Of a DNA stretch of 64,000 bases, positions 18,585-26,583 are shown one piece after another (the stretch's first letter is position 1; each line of letters starts with the position of its first letter). The translations under genes and the position numbers were made by a program. Under the pieces are notes generated by a model that saw only the letters and a list, made by a program, of their open reading frames with translations, did no database searches and was not told where the DNA came from. Source of the stretch: Natribaculum luteum (GTDB lineage: Archaea > Halobacteriota > Halobacteria > Halobacteriales > Natrialbaceae); contig NZ_CP095398.1 of NCBI RefSeq assembly GCF_023008545.1, positions 620,001 to 684,000 of the forward strand, written 5' to 3'.

Positions 18585-19844
18585 TCACTCGGCGGTTGCT
18601 CGCGGTTGGAATCCGTAAGTCCGGCTGAAGTGAATGACGCGAGGCTGGGCCAAACAGCCGTTACCGCTATCCCCGAGTGGGGGAGTCACGGTTAGCGTTT
18701 CCTGTCTGATGTTATCGGCTCCATTCACGTCGCCATGCGCGACGACGCCACAACGGTCGCACTTCCACAGGCCACGCTCAACACGACTATCCCGGTCTTT
18801 GTGGCCACAGACACTACACGACGACGACGTACCGCGTTCGTCCGGCATCTCCACCGCAATTCCACGCTCACGGGCTTTGTAGTCGATGAGGTTCAGCAGC
18901 CGCTTGTACGCCCAGTTATCGAGCCGCTTGTTGCCGTGCCTGCCCCAATCATCGTCATCAACACCGCTCGGGTCACCGACAACAAGTGTGCCTACGTCGT
19001 GGTTGACGCATCGTTCGACGATGTCTTTCGACAGGGCGTGCAGGAAGTGGTCTTTCCGCCGGGCACGCTTTTCACGCGCCCACTGTGCCTTCTGACTGGG
19101 GCCGTGGTCACCTGCAGTCTGGTATTCTGCCTGCTGGAAGTAGTGCTTGTCTTCACGCAACGTGTTGCCTGGATAGAGCAGGGCGTCGTCAGGGAACGCG
19201 ACGGCGGCAGGATTACAAATACCAAGGTCGACACCTGCCGTGTTCTCGCCGGGTGACGCTGCGTTGATTTCCACTTCACAGACGACGTGCAACTCCCATC
19301 GGCCTTTTGCAGTGGTGTAGACAGCACGCACTTGTCGAATGTTCTCCACTTCGACTTCTGGTGGAGCCTGGTACTCACAGAGGATGAAGTCGCGTCCGTC
19401 TTTGTGGTTTTTGCCTTTGCTCAGGCGGATTCGGTCGTGTTTCGTGTCGTGGCGGATGCCGTTCTTCTTCCACGTCACCGTCGAGCGCGGATGTTCTTCG
19501 TGGACTCTGTTGCCGTCGTCGTCGTAGTAGTTCTGTTTGCGGTAGCCCGGTGGGTTGTCCCGGTCGTCGTCGGAGCCGAACCACGAACTGAACGCTCCAG
19601 AAAGTTCTTCTAAAACGTTCTGGCTGGACTGGCTATGCAGTCCCGTGTATTTGGGGTGGGTTTTCAGCTCGCGTTTGAGTTCGTTTTCGTCGGGGATTGT
19701 GCCGGTTTCGTCCCACTGTTGGCGGGCGTAGTAGTTCGCAACGTTCAAGAGTTTGGATGCTGACCATCCGTGTCTATCAAGCGCATCAGCCACTTGCGAG
19801 TGGTTCTGGATGCGGCAGACGTAGGTACGGCGTGTCGTCAACAT
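18585..19844 (-). CDS. tnpB: RNA-guided endonuclease TnpB (element 1)
   Basis: A 419-residue TnpB of an IS1341-type (IS200/IS605) element without tnpA. All parts look intact: the N-terminal wedge region, RuvC Asp in AGVDLGICNPAAVAF, RuvC Glu in GIAVEMPDERGTSSSC, a zinc ribbon CSVCG...CDRCG, and the final Asp in AHGDVNGADNIR. TnpB cuts DNA next to a short transposon-adjacent motif using an RNA from the element's right end, which helps retain the element. An ISH8-type element sits about 45 bp upstream of the start codon and may have displaced the promoter or left end. Confidence 0.93.
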   Translation of the reverse strand: MLTTRRTYVCRIQNHSQVADALDRHGWSASKLLNVANYYARQQWDETGTIPDENELKRELKTHPKYTGLHSQSSQNVLEELSGAFSSWFGSDDDRDNPPGYRKQNYYDDDGNRVHEEHPRSTVTWKKNGIRHDTKHDRIRLSKGKNHKDGRDFILCEYQAPPEVEVENIRQVRAVYTTAKGRWELHVVCEVEINAASPGENTAGVDLGICNPAAVAFPDDALLYPGNTLREDKHYFQQAEYQTAGDHGPSQKAQWAREKRARRKDHFLHALSKDIVERCVNHDVGTLVVGDPSGVDDDDWGRHGNKRLDNWAYKRLLNLIDYKARERGIAVEMPDERGTSSSCSVCGHKDRDSRVERGLWKCDRCGVVAHGDVNGADNIRQETLTVTPPLGDSGNGCLAQPRVIHFSRTYGFQPRATAE

Positions 19845-19878
19845 CCGGTGCTTGTTGTTATGAAATCGTGTTATTTAA

Positions 19879-19888
19879 TAGCTATGGC
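19879..19888. repeat. Target-site duplication of the ISH8-type element (left copy)
   Basis: TAGCTATGGC occurs here and again at 21292-21301, directly abutting the element on both sides. Ten base pairs is the duplication length known for the ISH8 group of the IS4 family. Confidence 0.9.
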
Positions 19889-21291
19889 CATTGGTCTTTA
19901 GCTAAGCCTCAGCAGCCGGTTGGATGGTAGTAGCGAGCTGTTCTTGCAGGATTGGTCGTTGCCTGTGGATCTTCTGAGCGTCTTCGATCAGTCGTTGTAG
20001 CAGTGGCGGCGGTGAGTAGGCGAGATACTCTCTCAGTTCGCGGAGGATGAGCTGGGCGTGCGACCGAAAGGTCGCCGCCCAGCGTTCCGGCGGAAACACG
20101 ATCCCATCATCAGCGTGCTCTATGACCAGACCGAGTAAATCACGACTCACGACCAAGGATAACAACGCTGCGTACAGCAGAATCTCTACGATGTGCTTCT
20201 TCGTCGTGTCGAACTCGTCCAGTTCGTACTGCGTCTTCAGTTCACGGAACAACAGCTCTACTTCCCATCTACATCGGTAGATCGTCGCTAGATCGGCCGG
20301 GAGAAACTCTTCCCGAGAAAGGTTCGTGATGTACAGATGGTAGTCGTCGGCGTCCTCGTTGCGGACGCCGACGACGCGGAACCGTTTCGTATCACGTGAC
20401 TGCGTGCCCGCGTACTCTCGTCGGTCAAACTCGACCTCGACTTCCACGTCGATGTACTTCCGGGAGAGATCATCCACGATGTCGAAGATCTTCTCGCCTT
20501 CTAAGGGAATGGCGCGGCCGCGCCATTCCCGTAATTCCTCCGTTACAACCGGGTTCGCGCTCTTTTTCAGTCGGCTCACGAAGTAGCCGTCGTTCTCGTC
20601 GATCAACGCGAACCGCCGGTACTTGAAATAGGCGAGGTCGAAGATCGCTAGCCGTCCTTCCAGCCACGATCCTGTGTTAAACAACGTGCTGTCGTGCGTT
20701 TTCTCGTCTGTGACGTTGAAATGTTCGACTGTCTGGTCAGTGACGTTGTGGAGCAGGTGGAGCTTCGCTCCAGCCTGCTCCTCGTGACGTGCTTTGTACG
20801 CTTCAGAGAGCAACTCGTGCAACCGCAGGACGGTTCCATCAGCGATCATCACGTCTCGAAACCGGTCGAACTCATCAGAGACGGTGTGAGGGACAGCGAC
20901 CTCGTCGAACCCGTATTCGACGAGGTCGCGGAGGTACTCTGCGAGCGTCGGAGTCAACCGCTGGTAGAAGCCGCCCGGAGAAAGTGACTCGTCAGCGGTA
21001 GAGTTGTAGGTACGTCTGAAGGCCGCAAGCGTTCGGCTTTCGCCTGCGGCGAAGCCGAACGCAAACGACCAGACAAGTGGCGGGAGCTGAAGCTTCCCCT
21101 CGCGCTCGACCACGCCGACGGCATCGGCGTGGTCTTCGAGCGCTTCAGAGGGAAGGAGGTTAGTGAGACGGCGTTCAATGTGACGTGAGGAGGTTTCGGT
21201 GTGCACAGCTGTCACCTCCTCATTCCTTCCGAAAAGCAACTCCGATAAGCCGCCGCTGTCATGCGGTTCTTGGCTTAGCTAAAGACGGATG
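19889..21291 (-). mobile_element. IS4-family insertion sequence (ISH8 group), complete
   Basis: The 1,403-bp element has imperfect terminal repeats beginning CATTGGTCTTTAGCTAAGCC on the left and, read inward from the right, CATCCGTCTTTAGCTAAGCC. A perfect 10-bp target duplication shows recent insertion. It carries one transposase gene on the minus strand. Removing it restores a continuous sequence between the TnpB element's upstream region and the IS630 element. Confidence 0.92.
19902..21206 (-). CDS. IS4-family transposase (ISH8 group)
   Basis: A 434-residue DDE transposase. The first catalytic Asp is in VMIADGTVLRLHELL, the second region is LAIFDLAYFKYRRF, and the YREK signature fits YRCRWEVELLFRELK exactly (Y-2-R-3-E-6-K). 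The GTG at 21206 (VHTETSSRHIERR) is chosen because the family starts there; the longer frame begins with TTG. Sequence appears intact, so the element may be active. Confidence 0.93.
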   Translation of the reverse strand: MHTETSSRHIERRLTNLLPSEALEDHADAVGVVEREGKLQLPPLVWSFAFGFAAGESRTLAAFRRTYNSTADESLSPGGFYQRLTPTLAEYLRDLVEYGFDEVAVPHTVSDEFDRFRDVMIADGTVLRLHELLSEAYKARHEEQAGAKLHLLHNVTDQTVEHFNVTDEKTHDSTLFNTGSWLEGRLAIFDLAYFKYRRFALIDENDGYFVSRLKKSANPVVTEELREWRGRAIPLEGEKIFDIVDDLSRKYIDVEVEVEFDRREYAGTQSRDTKRFRVVGVRNEDADDYHLYITNLSREEFLPADLATIYRCRWEVELLFRELKTQYELDEFDTTKKHIVEILLYAALLSLVVSRDLLGLVIEHADDGIVFPPERWAATFRSHAQLILRELREYLAYSPPPLLQRLIEDAQKIHRQRPILQEQLATTIQPAAEA

Positions 21292-21412
21292 TAGCTATGG
21301 CATATCCTGCCGTGGTGTAACTGGTGGATTGTTCGTCGGAGTGTCGGCTTCATCACCCGCCTGTTCATACTGTCAGCCAAAAATACCTCAAAGAAGAATA
21401 CGTTACTCCGAT

Positions 21413-21958
21413 ATGACCTCTCTCGACAACGTCTCTACCGAAGACCTCCGCCAGGTCTTGGCGGAGGTCGAGGGAAAAAAGCCGTCACAACGGCTCATGG
21501 CGGCGATCAATTACCTTGAAGAAGACGGTGCAACGCTACAAGAGGTCGCTGAACGCTATGGATACACTGCTGGCTGGCTCTCGCGGTGGCTTGATCGACT
21601 CGAACGGCTCGCCGACGAGCCGTTCGAGGAGGTCGTCTACGACGAGCACCGTTCAGGAAGGCCCTCAAAACTCTCCGACAAAGAGCATGAACAGTTCGTT
21701 GAAGCGCTTCACAAGTCTCCAGAGGAAGTTGGACTTGACGCGCCTGCGTGGTCCGTTCCACTAGCTCGTCACTATCTCGCCGAGGAATTCGACGTTGAGT
21801 ACAGTGAGCGTCACGTTCGACGATTGATGACCGAGGCCGGGCTGTCCTGGAAGACAGCCCGGCCGGAGTTTCACAAATCCGATGAGAGAGCACAGGAAGC
21901 ATGGCAAGACGGGTTCAAAAAAAGCGCGACAACCTGGACGACGAATACACGATCTTAG
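21413..21958 (+). CDS. IS630 transposase, first ORF (helix-turn-helix part)
   Basis: A 181-residue N-terminal half with a helix-turn-helix (LQEVAERYGYTAGWLSRWLDRL) and a second DNA-binding part (YSERHVRRLMTEAGLSWK). A run of seven A residues at 21917-21923 allows a -1 shift into the second ORF, giving a fused product through ...QDGFKKKRDNLDDEY. Without the shift it ends in an unrelated tail. Programmed frameshifting is known in IS630 elements, so this is probably regulation and not decay. Confidence 0.85.
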   Translation: MTSLDNVSTEDLRQVLAEVEGKKPSQRLMAAINYLEEDGATLQEVAERYGYTAGWLSRWLDRLERLADEPFEEVVYDEHRSGRPSKLSDKEHEQFVEALHKSPEEVGLDAPAWSVPLARHYLAEEFDVEYSERHVRRLMTEAGLSWKTARPEFHKSDERAQEAWQDGFKKSATTWTTNTRS

Positions 21959-22434
21959 CCATTGATCAGACGCGACAGGTTCTCTCGACACTGATTCACG
22001 CATGGTTTCCCAAGGGTGAGCGCCCGTCACCGGGAGTGACGGGCGCGTGGGACAGCATCAAACTTCTCGGTGCAGTCAGCGATACTGATGAGACGTTCTT
22101 TCTCCCCTGCGAGGAGAACTTCAACAGCGACACGACGATTCGTCTTCTGGACGCTCTCCAGACCGAGTTCGGCGAGAAAATCTGCGTTGTCCTCGACAAC
22201 GCCTCGTATTTCACGGCGAACAGAGTCCAAGAGTTCGTTGAAGGTACTCCGATCGAACTGTGTTACCTTCCGCGGGGTTCACCAGAGCTGAACCCCGCGG
22301 AAGAGTGCTGGCGACAACTCGATCAATCACTCGGCAACCGCCTATTCGAAACGCTTGACGAACTTCGTGATGCTGCTCTCTGTGCACTGGACGAGATCAA
22401 CGTGCCAGATGTCTTTACGTACTTATGTCCGTGA
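21901..22434 (+). CDS. IS630 transposase, second ORF (DDE catalytic part)
   Basis: The catalytic half in the -1 frame relative to the first ORF. The DDE residues are visible: AIDQTRQ, VVLDNASYF and GSPELNPAEECW (Asp, Asp, Glu). The ATG at 21901 is given as a formal start, but the working protein is probably the fusion made by slippage on the A7 run at 21917-21923. Confidence 0.85.
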   Translation: MARRVQKKRDNLDDEYTILAIDQTRQVLSTLIHAWFPKGERPSPGVTGAWDSIKLLGAVSDTDETFFLPCEENFNSDTTIRLLDALQTEFGEKICVVLDNASYFTANRVQEFVEGTPIELCYLPRGSPELNPAEECWRQLDQSLGNRLFETLDELRDAALCALDEINVPDVFTYLCP

Positions 22435-22437
22435 GTA

Positions 22438-23247
22438 TCAGCCACGATAATTTTCGAGTGTATCGACCGGTGCGATCACGATTCCGTCGTTCGTCTCGTG
22501 TATCGAGACGTCGATTCCATACACATCACGGATATCTTTCGCTGTGAGTTCACTGGGTGGCCCCTGTGTATGGACGCCTCCCTCACCGAGCAGGACGATC
22601 CAGTCACTGTATCGAACTGCGAGCGTCAGATCGTGCATCGCGTGAAGGATGGCGAGCCCATCCGGTGCCTCTTTCCGCAGAAGCGAAAGGACTTCGACCT
22701 CGTGACGGATGTCGAGGTTACTCGTCGGCTCGTCCAAGACCAGGGCCCGCGGTTCCTGGGCGAGCACCCGTGCAAGAATCACCTTCTGATGTTGCCCACC
22801 GCTGAGTGAATTGACGTCTCGCATCGCTAAGTCGGCGAGATCTAATCGATTCAGCAGTGTTGCGACGACTTGCCGGTCACGGGTGCGTGGGCGGGCCCCG
22901 AAGTGTGGTTTCCGTCCCATAAGCACTGTCTGGAACACCGTCCGTGGGAAGTTCGTCGGTTCGCTCTGTGGCACGTATCCGACGTTGCGCGCGAGTGCAT
23001 CACGGTCGAACGAACGGACCGGACGGTCGCCGATCGTCACTTCACCAGCGAGCGGGTCGAGGAGCCCAACTGCACATTTGAGGAGTGTGCTTTTGCCGAC
23101 GCCGTTCGGGCCCAACAACCCAACGACGTCACCGGCGTGGACATCTACCGACACGTCGGAGATCACCTCCGCGCCATCGTATCCTGCGGCAACAGTATCG
23201 TATGATATCGTCGGTGTGGCCGACGAATCAGCTTGTTTTCGGATCAC
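22438..23247 (-). CDS. ABC transporter ATPase, iron-siderophore/cobalamin type
   Basis: A 269-residue FepC/BtuD-type ATP-binding subunit. Walker A is GPNGVGKST, the signature is LSGGQHQK, Walker B is ALVLDEPTS and the switch His is in HAMHDLTLA. It drives the FecCD-type permease encoded just upstream, with which it overlaps by four bases (ATGA). With the binding protein this is a complete importer of a metal chelate or corrinoid; the substrate cannot be read from sequence. An IS630 copy abuts the 3' end without altering the stop codon. Confidence 0.93.
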   Translation of the reverse strand: MIRKQADSSATPTISYDTVAAGYDGAEVISDVSVDVHAGDVVGLLGPNGVGKSTLLKCAVGLLDPLAGEVTIGDRPVRSFDRDALARNVGYVPQSEPTNFPRTVFQTVLMGRKPHFGARPRTRDRQVVATLLNRLDLADLAMRDVNSLSGGQHQKVILARVLAQEPRALVLDEPTSNLDIRHEVEVLSLLRKEAPDGLAILHAMHDLTLAVRYSDWIVLLGEGGVHTQGPPSELTAKDIRDVYGIDVSIHETNDGIVIAPVDTLENYRG

Positions 23248-24398
23248 CAGTACTCCCTCCCTCGGAGAATCAAGTAGAGAAACAGGGGGACACCGACGAA
23301 CGACGTGACGATACCGACTGGAAGAACGATCGGCGAGATGACGGTCCGTGCGATGGTGTCTGCAGAAAGAAGAAGTGCTCCTCCAGCGACCGTCGACGCC
23401 GGGATGAGCGTTCGCTCTTCACCGCCGATAACTCGTCTGATGATATGCGGTACGACCAGACCGACGAAACCGATTATCCCGAACATCGCAACGACGACGG
23501 CCGTAACGAACGAAGCGAAAACCATCCCGGCCAGACGGGTCCGCTGGACTGGGACGCCGAGACTGCGAGCCGTTTCGTCGCCCGCGTTCAATACTGTGTA
23601 CGCCCACGCACGCTGCGTGAAGTATCCGGTCACGAGAATTACGGTGATCCAGAGCAGCAAGTTAAACTGCCACGTTGCCCCACTTACATCGCCAAATTTC
23701 CAGTAGACGAGTGCTGCGAGTTCAGTGTTCGTGGCGAAATACTCGAGACTGGTCGTCCCTGCTGTGAATAGCGAGGCGAGTGCGATCCCTGTCAGGATCA
23801 GTGTTTCAGGCGTTGCGCGCTTGTACTTCGCAACGAGGTAAATTGCCCCTGTTGACGTGAGTGCGCCGACGAACGCCAGCACAGAGGTAAGATACGGGTC
23901 CACGACCGAAAGGATCGGTCCGCTCCCGCTGGTCGTCCCCGTTCCAAGCACGACGATCGAAAAGGCGGCCCCGAAGGCCGCCCCCTGGGAAATGCCGAGT
24001 GTATACGGCGAGGCGAGCGGGTTTCGAAGGACGCTCTGAAGAACCGTCCCTGCCACGGCCAACCCGGCCCCAGCACCGACCGCAGCAACGATTCGCGGAA
24101 GCCGAATATTCCACACGACTTGATATTCCACTCCCCGCTCTTGTCCGGAGAGGACAGAGAGAAATTCGGAGATCGAGATCTCGATCGGCCCCGTGATGGT
24201 AGCGTACACCCACACAGAGACGAGGATGGCGATCACGCCGGTGATAACGGTGAGTTTCTCTCGGTGTCGTTTTTGATGCTGGTCTAGCAGCTTTGATCGG
24301 GCGAGATCGTCGTCATCCGGATTCCCATCCGAAACGTCGACAGACCACCCCTCCGTCGATGTACCACCATCTCCCTGTGCAGGTGACTTCCCTTGCAT
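23244..24398 (-). CDS. ABC transporter permease, FecCD family
   Basis: A 384-residue integral membrane subunit with about 10 hydrophobic helices after a polar 45-residue cytoplasmic N-terminus. Family motifs include LPRIVAAVGAGAGLAVAGTVLQ and RNPLASPYTLGISQGAAFGAA, and near the C-terminus IGFVGLVVPHIIRRVIG. FecCD permeases form homodimers and import ferric siderophores, haem or vitamin B12. It overlaps the ATPase gene and lies 10 nt downstream of the binding-protein gene. Confidence 0.94.
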   Translation of the reverse strand: MQGKSPAQGDGGTSTEGWSVDVSDGNPDDDDLARSKLLDQHQKRHREKLTVITGVIAILVSVWVYATITGPIEISISEFLSVLSGQERGVEYQVVWNIRLPRIVAAVGAGAGLAVAGTVLQSVLRNPLASPYTLGISQGAAFGAAFSIVVLGTGTTSGSGPILSVVDPYLTSVLAFVGALTSTGAIYLVAKYKRATPETLILTGIALASLFTAGTTSLEYFATNTELAALVYWKFGDVSGATWQFNLLLWITVILVTGYFTQRAWAYTVLNAGDETARSLGVPVQRTRLAGMVFASFVTAVVVAMFGIIGFVGLVVPHIIRRVIGGEERTLIPASTVAGGALLLSADTIARTVISPIVLPVGIVTSFVGVPLFLYLILRGREYW

Positions 24399-24408
24399 CT
24401 GTCGGCAG

Positions 24409-25575
24409 TTATCCCTCGAGTCGGCTGAAGCCCTGGCCGTATGTTTCAGCTAGCTGTTCGTATACGGGAGCCCCGACGAACGTTTCGTAGATTCTGTCAG
24501 CCCTGGCAACCGGATCGACGTCACTGAACCGGTCCGGGTACAGTACACTACCAACGTAGTATGCGTTAGCAAGTGTCGTTCCAAAGTTGATGGAGTATTC
24601 TCGAACTGGGAATAGTGTATACACGTCACCGTTCTCGATCGCGGTAACTGACTCGTACTGTGGTTCCGAGAGTTCGTCGTAGGCTACCGTCCCCATATCG
24701 ACGAACAGATAGCTCGGATCCTGGTCGATAATTTCTTCGGGGTCGATATCGATACGGGCGGCCCCCTTCGTTTCCGTGAGTGGCCCCGTTAGAGTACTGG
24801 CGACGTTGTTCGCGTTCACAAACGTGAACGGGGTGTACAGCGGTTGCGTACGTGTGAGCCCGTGATTTCCGCGGCCAAGATAGCCGACGTACGTGGACAG
24901 ACGCTCCTCCTCGGGAATATCACGGGTTCGTTCGTCGAGATCGTTGATCACGTCAGTCGTGTACGTTCGCAGTTCAGAGGCCGCATCGCTCCGGCCAGTG
25001 ATCGTCCCGAGCAGATCTAATGAATCGAAGAAGAGTGATCGGTGCTCTTCGTTAATATCTCCTGGCTGAATAACGACGACGGGAATGCCTGTCTGACTCT
25101 GTAAGGTATTCGCGTCACCTTCGTCGGCCCACGCCCAGAAGATCACGTCTGGGTTCTGTTGTAGAAGCAACTCCGCATCGGGGCTGTTTCGGGATCCTAC
25201 TGATGGTAATTCGGAGAGTGACGGGTTGGCGTGGATATACGGACGAAATGGCCGCTTCTCGTTTGTCGTCTCGATCTCTTCGACGCCGACGACGTCGTCC
25301 TCCGCCCCGATATACGTAAGCAGTCGGAGTGCCCCGGACCCGACACCGATCACACTCTCGACCGAACTGGGAACTTCGACCGTACGACCGACCAGATCCT
25401 CGATGGTCTGGGTCGAAGTGGATTCTGTGGTCGTCCCCGTCGAGTCTGATGACTCCGTCGTCTCCGTCGGGTCTGATGACTCTGGAGTGTTCTCGTTGCA
25501 CCCTGCGAACGTCGTGATGCCCCCAGCTGCCACCGCCATCTGGATAAATCGTCTTCGAGAACGATGTTTCGACAT
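24409..25575 (-). CDS. ABC transporter substrate-binding lipoprotein (iron/cobalamin type)
   Basis: A 388-residue binding protein. The N-terminus has a Tat-like RSRRRFIQMAVAAGG and lipobox TFAGC, a Ser/Thr-rich linker, then a class III periplasmic-binding fold: VEVPSSVESVIGVGSGALRLLTYIG and a second lobe with NPDVIFWAWADEG. Such proteins bind iron chelates, haem, cobalamin or, in a MolA-like branch, oxyanions. It is the first gene of the importer operon and is divergent from the TiaS-like gene across only 39 bp, so both are likely controlled from the same site. Confidence 0.9.
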   Translation of the reverse strand: MSKHRSRRRFIQMAVAAGGITTFAGCNENTPESSDPTETTESSDSTGTTTESTSTQTIEDLVGRTVEVPSSVESVIGVGSGALRLLTYIGAEDDVVGVEEIETTNEKRPFRPYIHANPSLSELPSVGSRNSPDAELLLQQNPDVIFWAWADEGDANTLQSQTGIPVVVIQPGDINEEHRSLFFDSLDLLGTITGRSDAASELRTYTTDVINDLDERTRDIPEEERLSTYVGYLGRGNHGLTRTQPLYTPFTFVNANNVASTLTGPLTETKGAARIDIDPEEIIDQDPSYLFVDMGTVAYDELSEPQYESVTAIENGDVYTLFPVREYSINFGTTLANAYYVGSVLYPDRFSDVDPVARADRIYETFVGAPVYEQLAETYGQGFSRLEG

Positions 25576-25583
25576 AGATACAT

Positions 25584-25595
25584 TGATTTATAATT
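25584..25595 (+). promoter_or_regulatory. TATA box in the divergent importer/TiaS-like intergenic region
   Basis: ATTTATAATTG lies 21-30 nt before the GTG at 25615, the usual distance for a leaderless transcript that begins at the start codon. The whole 39-bp spacer between the divergent genes is AT-rich, so a regulator bound here would affect both directions. Confidence 0.5.
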
Positions 25596-25614
25596 GTAGG
25601 CAATAAAACTTCTT

Positions 25615-26373
25615 GTGACTGTACATAGACAGCGTGGATCGAACCCCGTAATTTCGGAGTCGACGATTCTCGTCGGAATCGACGATACAGATACACTCGA
25701 GAGCGAGTATGGGACTGGGAAAATTAGCCGGCTTCTCGGGGATCACCTCGACGAACGGATCTCGAATCTTCGATGGGTCGGTAGCGTACGCCAACAGTTA
25801 CTCCTCGACCCACGAGTCCCCTATACGACCCACAATAGCTCTGCTACCCTCGTCTGCGAAGGTCCGAAGACAGTCCCACGCCACACTATCGTCGAAATCG
25901 CGTCGAACTTCATCGAAGAGATCGCAGCAGACGGGTCCGATCCCGGGATCTGTGTCGGTCGTACGTTCGAAGTTAACAAAGCGGTACAGGACTTTGGAAT
26001 CACTGCAGGGAATGAACTGGTCGAAGAGCAACAGGCGTACGATCTGGCTGATGAATCGGGTCTCTTTCTCGAGGAGTATGGCGGTACCGGAGAAGGCGTT
26101 ATCGGTGCACTGGCAGGCGTCGGTCGTACCGCTAGCCGAGAATATGGGCGGTTCATCGAGTACGGGAAGATCCGCACCTACAGCGGAACTGTAACAGTGA
26201 CACAACTTCGATCGGATGGAATTGACGTCCAGAGTCCCGCGGGAGCCGAGATCGAAACCGGTGATGTAGTGACGGCGGAGTGGGTACGTCCACTCCTCCG
26301 TGGAGGACGTCCCGTACTCGAGGTCGACGAGAGATCGGACGGCCTGTATCGTCCCACGAACGTCGACAGGTGA
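25615..26373 (+). CDS. Short TiaS-like protein (agmatidine-synthetase N-terminal-like)
   Basis: A 252-residue protein opening with ILVGIDDTDTLESEYGTGK and containing YGGTGEGVIGALAGVGRTA, both typical of the N-terminal catalytic part of TiaS, which makes agmatidine in tRNA-Ile2. A small C-terminal beta region (GTVTVTQLRSDGIDV; AEIETGDVVTAEWVRP) may be an OB-like domain, but the zinc ribbon and full length (about 420) of TiaS are missing. It may act on another substrate. The GTG start is supported by the TATA spacing. Its divergent pairing with a metal/corrinoid importer suggests a link to that compound's handling, which is inference. Confidence 0.65.
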   Translation: MTVHRQRGSNPVISESTILVGIDDTDTLESEYGTGKISRLLGDHLDERISNLRWVGSVRQQLLLDPRVPYTTHNSSATLVCEGPKTVPRHTIVEIASNFIEEIAADGSDPGICVGRTFEVNKAVQDFGITAGNELVEEQQAYDLADESGLFLEEYGGTGEGVIGALAGVGRTASREYGRFIEYGKIRTYSGTVTVTQLRSDGIDVQSPAGAEIETGDVVTAEWVRPLLRGGRPVLEVDERSDGLYRPTNVDR

Positions 26374-26583
26374 GACCTGAATCGGTACTCTTCCAGCTGC
26401 AAATCAATTAGGGAATCAAACTTTTCACTCTATGATGGTTTCAATACATTAATAAATAAATATATTGGTATATAATAAAGGTACGTGAACAGGGGTATTT
26501 TGCATTCACGTCGTTCTATAATAGATCCTGGCCAATATAATGTGGTATGCTGACGTGGTCCAAACTATTGCTTTTCTACGGTG

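Larger units (their letters stand above)
21370..22435 (+). mobile_element. IS630-family insertion sequence
   Basis: The transposase ORFs are flanked by weak inverted ends (CTGTCAGCCAAAAATAC inward from the left; CTCACGGACATAAGTAC from the right) and by TA on each side, the target duplicated by IS630/Tc1 elements. It ends 2 bp before the stop codon of the ABC ATPase gene. Boundaries are less certain than for the other elements because the termini match only partly. Confidence 0.65.
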
